64,000 nt of DNA, taken from positions 281,302,709 to 281,366,708 of the forward strand of contig CM069432.1 in assembly GCA_035610365.1 (NCBI GenBank), given 5' to 3'. The translations under genes were made by a program, and so were the position numbers. Numbering within the stretch: position 1 is the stretch's first letter; each line of letters opens with the position of its first letter. The notes under the pieces were generated by a model. The model saw only the letters and a program-made list of their open reading frames with translations, made no database searches and was not told the DNA's origin. This document shows positions 54,830-64,000 of the stretch, in pieces. This DNA is from Aquatica leii. Lineage: Eukaryota; Arthropoda; Insecta; Coleoptera; Lampyridae.

Positions 54830-57715
54830 TTAAAGAAACGTAAAAATAAAATACAAGTGTAGAAGTGGGAGAAGATAGTAAGCGAAGTAACGAGAGTTAG
54901 TAGTGGTAGTAAGAGGGGAAAAAAGAAAGAAAAAGGGGTGGATAACGGAGGAAGGGTGTAAATGAATAAATAAATTACGTGAAAAATAAAGAACCGTGGT
55001 GGAAAAGTAAGTAACTATGACGAACAAGTAAGATTAAACAGAAATTATTGCATTTAAATCGAAATTAAAGCAAAATCACCACAAGTGACGTTTTAAAACA
55101 CGAAAAAATCGAAAACAAGGTAAGGAGGAATAATAAAGGAAAAAGGAATTAATAAAAGAGACAGAGAGGAAGAGAAAAAGTAAAAACAACAAATATTTGA
55201 AAGAGGAAAGAAAACAATAAGATCACCGGACATTAAAAAGATAACGGAGGGAATCGAAGGAAACACCTCAATAACAAAAAGAGTAAAGAAAGAAATGGAG
55301 GAGCTAGAAGAATTAATGAACGAAATGATGTAACAGATGGAAAAAATATGCAAGGAATAAGGCAAGAAATCAAAAATGAAAAAGAAATAGGAGAAAAGGA
55401 AAAGAAGTGGAAAAAAGAAAAAGAGGAACTGGTGAAGAGAATAGAAAAACTGGAGAAAAAAGCGGAAGATGAGGAAAGATGGAAAAGGGCGATTAATATT
55501 GTGATAAAGGGGTGGAGAAGTGAAGAACCACAAAAGGATTTAGCATTGATGCTGGAAGAAAAATTAAATGTAAAAATAGAAGGGAAAAAGGTGACAGTTG
55601 TAAACAAAGAAAAGAAAATGAGATGGTTGTGGCAGAAATAGGAGGATGAGAGAAAAAGCAGAAAGTGATGGCGGAGAAGAAGAAATTATGGAATACAAGA
55701 ATATATATATGTCACGATTTGACATGGGAAGAAAGTAGAGTACAAAAAGAAATAATGAACGCAGCGGTGGAAAAAAGGAAAATGGAGACGAAAGAAGATC
55801 CATATGGAACGACAGGGATAGGGGCCTGAGCAAAAAAAGGGGAGAGACAATAGGTACCCAAAGGGCAAAAAACTAAAGGGCAAAGAGGGGGGGGGGGAAG
55901 GAAAGTAGGTTGACGAAATGGTAAAGAAAAGGAATAATGAGTGATGGGAAAGGGGAATAAAGGAGGAAAAAAAAGATAGTAAGGAAGAAGCACAGGGGGA
56001 TGTGAGTGCGCTGAGAGTATTGTTTTGGAACGTAGCGGGAATAAAGAACAAGGAGCAGGATTTTTGGAAGTACATCAAGCAGCAGGATGTAGTAGGATTA
56101 TAGGAGACATGGATGGAAGAAAAAGAATGGGAGTGGTGGAATTTGAGTGGGTGGGGTAACATGCAGAAAGAGAGAAAATGAAACGGAAAGCAAAGGGTGG
56201 TATAATAACGGGAATAAGAAAAAAATGGTTGAGTCAGGAACAAAAAGAGAAAGTGCAACAGAGAAGAGGAGTTGTAGAAAGGAACATACAGTGGGGAAAA
56301 ACGAAAATAAAAATAGTGACAGTTTATAGTAGTAGAATGAAAGAGACAAGAAAAAACAAAGACGAGATGATAGAAGAGAGGGAGGAGGGATTGATAATAG
56401 TAGGAGGGGACTTCAACGCAAGAATAGGGGTAGAGGGGGGATATAAGAAAGGAACGGGGCGGGAAAGAGACAAACAAAGAACAAAGTGAGAAATAAAGAG
56501 GGAGAAGAACTGCTGGAAATGTGCAACGAAAAAGAGTAGAAAATAATGAATGGGAACAGAGAAGAAAAAGGTATGAGAGAATATACGTACATGGGAGGAA
56601 GGGGAGAATCAATAATAGATTTTGTAATGACAAATGAAGAGGCTTAAGAAAAGGTGAAGACATTTAAGGTGGGAGAAAAGGTACGGTCAGACCACCATCC
56701 ACTGGAATTGACAATAGAAAGAAGAGAAAGAGAAGAGAGAGAAGAAGATGAGTAGTACTTAACAAAAAAAAAAAGTAAACAGAAAAGGGTATAAAAAGAT
56801 ATAAAGAGAGAATAGAGAAAACGGTATAGGTAGGGAAGGAATTACAAGAGAATGTGGAGGAAATGAGAGAGATGATGGAGAAAGCAACAGAGAGACTCAG
56901 ATTTAAAATGTGGAAGGGGGAGAAAACAGGATGATACATACAAATGTTGGGATAGAGAATGCAAAAAAGCAAAGAAAAATGGAAGGAGAGCATTAAGACA
57001 GTGGCAAAAAGGGAGGAAAGAAAAAGAAGAATACAAAGAAGCAGTAAAAATATACAAGAAAACATGCGAAAGAAAGAAGGAAGAAAACAAAAAGAAACAA
57101 GAAGAGCAGATCAAAGGAATAAAAACGGAAGATGTATGGAAGTACCTAAAGAGAGAAAGGAAGAAAATAACGACGACAAAAGGAATACAAATTAAAGAAT
57201 GGGAGATATATTTTAGGTACCTGCTGGGAGGGAAAGAACAAAATCAAAAAAAAAAAAGAAAAAACAAAAGACGCAGTAAGACAGAAAGAAAGAGATAGAG
57301 ATAGAATAAAGGAAGACAAAGTAATAGAGGCAATAAAGAAGATACTAGACGGACAAGCGGGATTCAGAAAAGGAAGTGGAGTAATAGACAATATATATAT
57401 ACTGACACACTTGGCGAATAAAGAGCTAAAAAAAAGGGAAAAATGGTGGCACTATTCGTAGATCTAAAAGCCGTTTTTGACAGAGTGAACAGGGAAAAAC
57501 TGTGGGAATACATGAAGAGAAAAAAAATCAATAAAAGATTAATAGAAAGAATGGAGGCAATCTACAAAGAAACAAGGAGCAGGGTCAAAGTGAATGGAGA
57601 GGAGAGAATTGCAAAGAGAGGTTTGAGACAGGGATGCCCACTGAGCCCAAGCCTGTTTGCAGTATATGCGGGGGATCTGGAGGAGACCATGAGACGCAAC
57701 TTTAAGGAAATTTGA
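54830..57715 (+). pseudogene. LINE with ORF1, endonuclease and first part of RT
   Basis: Very A-rich plus strand. ORF1: 55348-55641 encodes a coiled coil ('KKEKEELVKRIEKLEKKAED') and an RRM-like segment ('NIVIKGWRSEEPQKDLALML'), continuing frame-shifted with 'RIYICHDLTWEESRVQKEIM'. ORF2: from about 56000 'VLFWNVAGIKNKEQDFWKYI', then 'LIIVGGDFNARIG' (56390-56430) and 'VRSDHHPLELT' (56680-56712), the AP endonuclease active-site motifs. RT: 57345-57715 'AGFRKGSGVIDNIYIL', 'VALFVDLKAVFDRVNREKLW', 'GLRQGCPLSPSLFAVYAGDL'. About 100 residues of early RT are deleted before 'AGFRKG', and the element stops before the FADD catalytic block. Long minus-strand frames rich in Phe, Ser and Pro are mirror artefacts. 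Confidence 0.82.
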
Positions 57716-57876
57716 AAGTAACATGACAAAAAATGTTAAAATATTATACAACGAATAATAATAACAAATTGTTATGCGACTTATTTCTACGTACATTCGA
57801 CTGTCAAGTGTAAAAATTCACTGGTTCCACTTTAGCAATAATACAAAATTTTAATTTTAATATAGAGAAGTATGTA
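57716..57876. other. Short AT-rich gap after the truncated LINE
   Basis: No feature recognised. Confidence 0.4.
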
Positions 57877-57935
57877 CAGTGCAATATCTATAATCCGAAC
57901 TTCCGTAATCCGAACATTCCAGTAATCCGAACTGG
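57877..57935 (+). repeat. Tigger/pogo-type terminal sequence with TAATCCGAAC repeats
   Basis: After TA (57875-57876) the sequence starts CAGTGCAATATCTATAATCC and has three ATAATCCGAAC/GTAATCCGAAC units, at 57890, 57905 and 57922, about every 16-17 bp. This is a typical pattern for Tigger-like termini. No inverted partner was found in the window. Confidence 0.5.
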
Positions 57936-59390
57936 CCCACAGTGTAACGACCGATAGACAAAAGTACAATTTTTTTACTTTTTTTGTGAATATAAAAACC
58001 TTCATATTTTTACAATTTGAAAATCAGTAACTTGCATTTGATATATTAGAATACAATTACTGGAATGTTTAAAAGCAAAATGTACAGCTATAAAATAGAT
58101 TTTGCTAGATTGTAAACGTTCTCTATTTCAGTTGCTTTTAATAGTCGATTTATAATTGCATAGACATACATCAAAATATGATTACTATTAACTACGCCTT
58201 CGATTTAGTAAATTGGCAATAACACGTACGTTACTGTAATTTATCATATTAAATTTGGCGTTTTGTGCCACCACTAAATTATGTACATATTTTAATCAAA
58301 TTGAATTTGTTACGCGTTTAAAATAAACCAAAAAAAAACTGGAATGAATAAATACCTTCGATAGAAGACGAACTTAAAATTAAATCGGTCGCTCGCCTCT
58401 TTTAAAATACTGTTATTAAGATGAGTACAATTTTGAAATAACTTTCACTATATTCTTATACGTTTCGATTTTGTAGTTAGTATTAAAAGTAAATTAGAAA
58501 ATATTAAACCACAAATTTAGCATTGAAAAAATAATTTAAGTAACACTGGTTGTTAAATGATCATTCCCAAAGAAATAATAAATCAATACATGTTGAAATG
58601 CAATTTAAATTGTTATCAACTTTAGTCAAAAATAAATAGGTTTGGTTTTAAGGTCGCTGAACCAATAATTTATAAGATCAGGTACAATGTTGCTTGGTGA
58701 AAAATCGTTCTAAATTAGTAATAAAACTTTTTAACGAATGAAAAAACGTAGAAAATCATTCCAGTTATTTAAATTAATACCGTTATTGTAATTAAACAAA
58801 TATTCAGATTAAGCACTTCTTCCTTAAAAAAATAATTTAATTTCTTAAGAAAAAACTTTCTTCGGTTTTTTGTTTTTAGAAAATTTAGATGTTATTTAAA
58901 ATATTTGTAAAGCTTAATTTGATGGAATTTAAAGACGTATATTTATATATCACCTTTTCCAACAGGTTCTTATCTGTAACAAACCATTTGGTTTGTTAAT
59001 TTTACTTAATTAAGTAGATTTTCTCGTACTTTGTGCTTAATAAAGAAATATTTGTGTATCGATTACATATCAAATCAATAGATAAAGGTACACACGTTTT
59101 CAATTGTGTTTACATTTAAATTTTGATTAAGTACACGGTTTTGGTATTTCAACAAATTTAGTTGTTTTATCTGATTACTTGATAAAGCTATTTTTATATC
59201 TGCATTTAAAAAAATATATATTGGAAAACGTTATACAAAAGACATTAGACCAATTATAATTAACCACGCCCATTAACCACACCTCTAACAACGCTTATCT
59301 ATCAATTTGTTTAGTAAAAAAGCAGGAATTGAAAACTGCCTTAACAAACCGATTAACCGTCTAAAAACCATAAAAATGACAAACCAACTA
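57936..59390. other. AT-rich stretch without recognisable genes
   Basis: About 1.4 kb with dense stops and no coding remnant, RNA gene or repeat that I can support. Confidence 0.45.
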
Positions 59391-59518
59391 GCTGTTTGCA
59401 AAGCGGTCGGTTTGCAAAGCGGTTTGTAAAACGGTTTGCAAAGCTGTTTGCAAAGCGGTTTGTAAAACGATCGGTTTGCAAAGCGGTTTGCAAGGTGGTT
59501 TGTAAAACGGTTTGCAAA
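59391..59518. repeat. Tandem repeat: about ten 12-bp units
   Basis: The unit GCGGTTTGCAAA (variants GTAAA, ACGG) occurs about ten times. Two 4-bp insertions (GTCG, ATCG) break the period. On the minus strand it continues the frame region after the pol gene of the adjacent LTR element and would translate as Leu-Gln-Thr or Asn-Arg-Phe-Ala repeats. Confidence 0.85.
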
Positions 59519-59599
59519 TTCAAAGCACCCGAAATTACACGAACACAGTCGAAGAAAATACGATCTCAACCGAACTTACACGAAATTCAAATTTTTTAA

Positions 59600-61255
59600 A
59601 AAACGCGCGAAAATTTGAGCCAGAACCAGCATCATATAACTACTGCCACTGTCTGCCATTGTCTAATTCTACAAAATAATGCAGTTTTTCAAAAGTTTGC
59701 AACACAACACCAAATTTCCATTTCTTATGAAAGTAATCTCTTACTGCTACCCTAGTTCCAATATTAATTTTCCAAACTTTAATATCATTTGTTTATGAAC
59801 TCTTTACCTCAACCTCTGGTTTAATTAAATCTAGTCTCGAGCGTATTTCTCGATTGAACATTAAGTAGGACGCCCTGTCGTTGAATGTGTCATTTTCCTG
59901 TACTGCAACAACAACTTACATAACTCCAGATTACGCGTATTCCCTTCACCATGCATGGTTTTTAATGCCTGTTTCATAGTTTGTACGTACCTCTCCGCCA
60001 ATCCATTGTTTTTCGGATGGTATGGCGCTGAAAACTTCTGTAAAATTCCATTCTCTTTCAAAAAGTTTCGAAATTTAAAGGATGTAAATTGTCTACCGTT
60101 GTCACTACAAAAATCTTTGGAATTCCAAAAGTAGCAAAAATCTTGCGACAAATTTTGATTGTTGTTTCAATAGTGATATCTTTGATAAAATAAATTTCGG
60201 GCTAATGTGAATATGCATCGACCGTTATGAAATAGTATCCATCGTTGAAAGGTTCTGCGAAATCCGCATGTACTCTCTCAATTGGCGTTTGATCAGCTTG
60301 CCATAGATGAACTTCCACTTTCTGCACATTGTTCTTTGTTTTGTTACATTCGTAACAAAATAGAACTATCTATATTTGGCCACCAACAGTAACTGCGGGC
60401 CAATCCCTTCATTTTCACAATACCAAAGTGGGAAAGTATGCAATTCGTCCAAAATCTGTTTTCTTAAACTAACCGGAATAACTGCTCTAGCCCCCCTTAA
60501 AATACAGCCGTTTTGCAAACTAAACTCGCTTTGGTCTAAATTAAATCTCAATTTTTTTTCGATCACCTCCCTGGTTTTTAAACCATATAGTGAAAGACGT
60601 AAGGTGTTATCCATGTATGTTTATTTAGCCAATACCTTAACTGTCACTGGTAGTGTTTGTATTTGCTGTAATTCAAAAATATCGGGAACGTTGAATTGAT
60701 TCGGGTTATTCATTTCAAGTGGTAGTCTCGACATAGCATCCGCATTTGCGTTCAATGTGGACTTTTTGTACCGAATCTCATAATTGAATGATTGTTAGTA
60801 CAATGCATAATGTTGCATTCGTGTTGAGCTTAATGCTGGTAATGATTTTCCTAAACTAAAAATTTGCACTAGCGGTGCATGATCGGTACTTAGAATAAAA
60901 TGTCTGCCAAATAAATATTTATAAAATCTTTTTACCCCAAAAATTATTCCGTACGCTTCTTTATCCATCTGTGAATACTTGCTCTGTGTCTGAGTTAATG
61001 TTTGTGATGCGAACTGTATTGGCCTCTCGGACACATCCGGATAAATGTGACTAAGTACTGCCCCCACGACATATGGACTTGCATCCGTAGCGAGTACCAC
61101 AGGTACACTGCTGTCAAAATGTACCAAAAATGAATCTGATTGCATCTTTTTCTTTACCTTTTAAAAGATTTTTCACACTCCTTGAACCAGTAAAATTCTG
61201 TGTCCTTATGTAGAAGTTTATTTAATGAGTGTAAAATAGAACTCAAATTGTTAAA
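59600..61255 (-). pseudogene. Ty3/gypsy-type pol, RNase H and integrase part
   Basis: Minus strand. From 61255 down: the RT/RNase H connector ('HSLNKLLHKDTEFYWFKECE'), RNase H ('VVLATDASPYVVGAVLSHIY', 'SQMDKEAYGIIFGVKRFYKY', 'LSTDHAPLVQIF'). Then the integrase zinc-binding region (60550-60380, 'IPVSLRKQILDELHT', 'IGPQLLLVAKYR' with a frame change), and the integrase core ('SDNGRQFTSFKFRNFL', 'FSAPYHPKNNGLAERYVQTM', with D and E of the DDE triad). A C-terminal part reads 'KWKFGVVLQTFEKLHYFVEL' near 59700. The RT and everything 5' are missing where the macrosatellite begins. Stops and frame changes show it is dead. No LTR was identified. Confidence 0.85.
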
Positions 61256-61279
61256 AAAACGCCCATACCCATACAGGAA

Positions 61280-61613
61280 ACCTCAGAGTTAGACAACGGG
61301 GCCAGACCTGGGCCAGTACTGGAAAACCTAAGTTTGGCGTACCTGTATTGGCCCAGACTTGGCCCAGGACTGGGTAGCTCAGCCCCGGCTATTCCATGAG
61401 AACCCAAGCTTGGGCCTAGACTGGTTGACCCAGCTTCGGCCATGCAAATTATTAGCCAAGCTTGGCCCAAGCTTGGATAACCCATCCTTGGCCATTCTAT
61501 GAGAATCCAAGTTTGGCCCAAGCCTGGATATAACCCAGCCTTCCTATTCCATAGGGACCCAAGCTTAGTTCAAAACTGGTTGACCCAGCCTTGACCAAGG
61601 CTGGATTATCCAA
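61280..61613. repeat. 51-bp minisatellite block 1 (partial unit)
   Basis: Diverged copies of AAGCTTGGATAACCCATCCT (start of the 51-bp unit, with TGGCCATTC(T/C)ATGAGAATCC following). Because 51 is a multiple of 3, the block stays open on the minus strand as a 17-residue repeat ('LGQTWILIEWPRMGYPS'), which explains the long frames without implying a protein. Confidence 0.85.
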
Positions 61614-62041
61614 GAAAATAGCAATAATAATTTTTTTTCAATGTTAAAAATTTTAAAAAATTGGTTAATAAGTTGAGTTGTGATAATATCGAAAGTGTAG
61701 AATTGAAACTTGAGCCGTTCGGTTACGTATGGCGAGATTCGGGTATTTTCGTTTAGCGCAGCCGCCATCCTTGTTTACATCATCTGTTAGTTAAATGTAA
61801 GATTTTTCTCATTGCTAGAGTAGTAAAGGTGATGAATCAAATCTCCGAGATTCAGTTATACAGTCATTGAATGTTAGTACTTTTTAACTAGAAGGAAAAA
61901 ACCTTCAAATATAATTTCTTTTGTTTACTCCGCAATTATCACGAGGCGAGGCTAGTAAAAGTAATTATGTCTGATTCTTACCTTAGAGTTTAAAGATGGC
62001 GTGCGTTAAATAAACCAAAATAGTTTTGAATAAAAAAACTA

Positions 62042-62445
62042 ATTTAGATCTTCAAGCTTGGATAACCCATCCTTGGCCATTCTATGAGAATCCAAGTTTG
62101 GCCCAAGCCTGGATAACTCAGTCTCGGCCATTCCATGGAGACCCAAGCCTGGTCCTACACTGGTTAACCCATCCTCGGCCATGCTAATTCTTACCCAAGC
62201 TTGCATAACCCATCCTTGGCTATTCCATGGAAACCCAAGCTTAGGCCAAGGCTGGTTGACCCAGTTTCGGCCATGCAAATTATTAGCCAAGCTTGGTCCA
62301 AGCTTGTATAACCCATCCTTGGCCATTCCATGAGAATCCAAGTTTGGCCCAAGCTTGGATAACCCAGCCTTTCTATTCCATAGGGACCCAAGCTTAGTTC
62401 AAAACTGGTTGACCCAGCCTTGACCAAGGCTGGATTATCCAAGAA
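62042..62445. repeat. 51-bp minisatellite block 2
   Basis: About eight 51-bp repeats, one shortened near 62195-62205 (ACCCAAGCTTGCATAACC lacks 11 bp present in block 4 at 63849-63859). Confidence 0.85.
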
Positions 62446-62862
62446 AATAGCAATAATAATTTTTTTTCAATGTTAAAAATTTTAAAAAATTGGTTAATAA
62501 GTTGAGTTATGATAATATCGAAAGTGTAGAATTGAAACTTGAGCCGTTCGGTTACGTATGGCGAGATTCGGGTATTTTCGTTTAGCGCAGCCGCCATCCT
62601 TGTTTACATCATCTGTTAGTTAAATGTAAGATTTTTCTCATTGCTAGAGTAGTAAAGGTGATGAATCAAATCTCCGAGATTCAGTTATACAGTCATTGAA
62701 TGTTAGTACTAGAAGGAAAAAACCTTCAAATATAATTTCTTTTGTTTACTCCGCAATTATCACGAGGCGAGGCTAGTAAAAGTAATTATGTCTGATTCTT
62801 ACCTTAGAGTTTAAAGATGGCGTGCGTTAAATAAACCAAAATAGTTTTGAATAAAAAAACTA

Positions 62863-63266
62863 ATTTAGATCTTCAAGCTTGGATAACCCATCCTTGGCCA
62901 TTCTATGAGAATCCAAGTTTGGCCCAAGCCTGGATAACTCAGTCTCGGCCATTCCATGGAGACCCAAGCCTGGTCCTACACTGGTTAACCCATCCTCGGC
63001 CATGCTAATTCTTACCCAAGCTTGCATAACCCATCCTTGGCTATTCCATGGAAACCCAAGCTTAGGCCAAGGCTGGTTGACCCAGTTTCGGCCATGCAAA
63101 TTATTAGCCAAGCTTGGTCCAAGCTTGTATAACCCATCCTTGGCCATTCCATGAGAATCCAAGTTTGGCCCAAGCTTGGATAACCCAGCCTTTCTATTCT
63201 ATAGGGACCCAAGCTTAGTTCAAAACTGGTTGACCCAGCCTTGACCAAGGCTGGATTATCCAAGAA
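62863..63266. repeat. 51-bp minisatellite block 3
   Basis: Nearly identical to block 2, including the same 11-bp shortening, with single-base differences (for example CTATAGGGACCC at 63199 against CCATAGGGACCC at 62378). Confidence 0.85.
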
Positions 63267-63696
63267 AATAGCAATAATAATTTTTTTTCAATGTTAAAAA
63301 TTTTAAAAAATTGGTTAATAAGTTGAGTTATGATAATATCGAAAGTGTAGAATTGAAACTTGAGCCGTTCGGTTACGTATGGCGAGATTCGGGTATTTTC
63401 GTTTAGCGCAGCCGCCATCCTTGTTTACATCATCTGTTAGTTAAATGTAAGATTTTTCTCATTGCTAGAGTAGTAAAGGTGATGAATCAAATCTCCGAGA
63501 TTCAGTTATACAGTCATTGAATGTTAGTACTTTTTAACTAGAAGGAAAAAACCTTCAAATATAATTTCTTTTGTTTACTCCGCAATTATCACGAGGCGAG
63601 GCTAGTAAAAGTAATTATGTCTGATTCTTACCTTAGAGTTTAAAGATGGCGTGCGTTAAATAAACCAAAATAGTTTTGAATAAAAAAACTAATTTA

Positions 63697-64000
63697 GATC
63701 TTCAAGCTTGGATAACCCATCCTTGGCCATTCTATGAGAATCCAAGTTTGGCCCAAGCCTGGATAACTCAGTCTCGGCCATTCCATGGAGACCCAAGCCT
63801 GGTCCTACACTGGTTAACCCATCCTCGGCCATGTTAATTCTTACCCAAGCCTGGCCCAAGCTTGCATAACCCATCCTTGGCTATTCCATGGAAACCCAAG
63901 CTTAAGCCAAGGCTGGTTGACCCAGTTTCGGCCATGCAAATTATTAGCCAAGCTTCGTCCAAGCTTGTATAACCCATCCTTGGCCATTCCATGAGAATCC
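63697..64000. repeat. 51-bp minisatellite block 4 (cut by window end)
   Basis: Contains the full-length version of the repeat that is shortened in blocks 2 and 3 (CCCAAGCCTGGCCCAAGCTT at 63844-63863). Confidence 0.85.

Larger units (their letters stand above)
61256..64000. repeat. Macrosatellite with period of about 821-829 bp, running off the window
   Basis: Each unit is a block of 51-bp minisatellite repeats plus a unique part of about 425 bp. The landmark TGGCGAGATTCGGGTATTTT occurs at about 61730, 62559 and 63380, giving spacings of 829 and 821 bp. The 8-bp difference equals a deletion in unit 2 (TAGTACTTTTTAACTAGAAG at 61876 against TAGTACTAGAAGG at 62704). Units are nearly identical otherwise, which points to recent amplification or ongoing homogenisation. 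The array joins the truncated gypsy pol at about 61256. Confidence 0.92.

Noticed and set aside
55093..55607. Minus-strand frames of 124-146 codons
   Set aside because: Antisense of the coiled-coil ORF1 of the same LINE; same composition artefact.
55686..56663. 325-codon minus-strand frame rich in Phe, Ser, Pro and Leu
   Set aside because: It is the antisense of A/G-rich LINE ORF2 sequence. The composition is a low-complexity mirror, and the plus strand carries real endonuclease motifs (GGDFNARIG, RSDHHPLE).
62039..62341. Repeated 67-100 codon minus-strand frames in the terminal array, as a repeat protein gene family
   Set aside because: A 51-bp repeat is divisible by three and stays open in more than one frame; there is no start context or conserved single frame, and copies simply follow the satellite period.
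1..64000. CRISPR array or phage-type defence system
   Set aside because: Tandem repeats here lack unique spacers of constant length, and the window is eukaryotic (introns, LINEs, proneural bHLH gene).

Overview
The window is insect nuclear DNA. It is strongly AT-rich by eye, crowded with decayed transposable elements, and has one clearly intact host gene: an intronless achaete-scute-type proneural bHLH gene at 49434-50210 (+). The gene's structure and the insect-type elements around it (R1-like, Jockey-like and RTE-like LINEs, FLYWCH-containing MULEs, piggyBac, mariner, Tc1, hAT) fit a winged insect. A beetle is my best guess, but the order is an inference. There are no bacterial genes, CRISPR arrays, rRNA genes or recognisable tRNA genes.

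Layout. 0.2-4.6 kb: LINE gag, R1-like RT, Jockey-like RT and an LTR gag, all broken. 7.5-9.4 kb: a hAT transposase with five short GT-AG introns. 11.3-17.3 kb: a Tc1/mariner-type DDE fragment, an internally deleted LINE, a pogo/Tigger-like fragment, an R1-like 3' half and a mariner fragment. 19.6-25.9 kb: an inverted repeat pair enclosing a Tc1-like transposase and a complete but catalytically deleted MULE (20.75-23.4 kb) whose ends are arrays of a 14-bp unit. 26.7-31 kb: two related R1-like LINE copies in the same orientation. 32.5-35.4 kb: RT, pogo-like and hAT fragments. 37.9-42.6 kb: a second MULE, a foldback element, an RTE-like 5' half, a 187-bp tandem repeat and a LINE ORF1/EN. 42.8-46.9 kb: a full-length mariner (43032-44364, with TA duplications) inside a piggyBac-like transposase, followed by a Tc1-like pseudogene. 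46.9-54.8 kb: the proneural gene in an interval with no recognisable transposons. 54.8-57.7 kb: a LINE cut off inside its RT. 59.4-61.3 kb: a Ty3/gypsy pol 3' half. 61.3-64.0 kb: a macrosatellite of about 821-829 bp that contains a 51-bp minisatellite and runs off the window end.

The proneural gene encodes 258 aa with bHLH at about residues 87-158 and the acidic C-terminal motif of achaete-scute proteins. About 1.75 kb downstream lies a near-exact match to the Drosophila 'proneural box', followed by an AATAAA, which suggests a long 3'UTR under post-transcriptional control. I see no convincing new defence or metabolic system. The best leads are the architecture of the MULE ends, the putative proneural box, a 107-nt near-perfect hairpin 1.3 kb upstream of the gene, a possible first exon of a type II membrane protein on the opposite strand, and the terminal macrosatellite.
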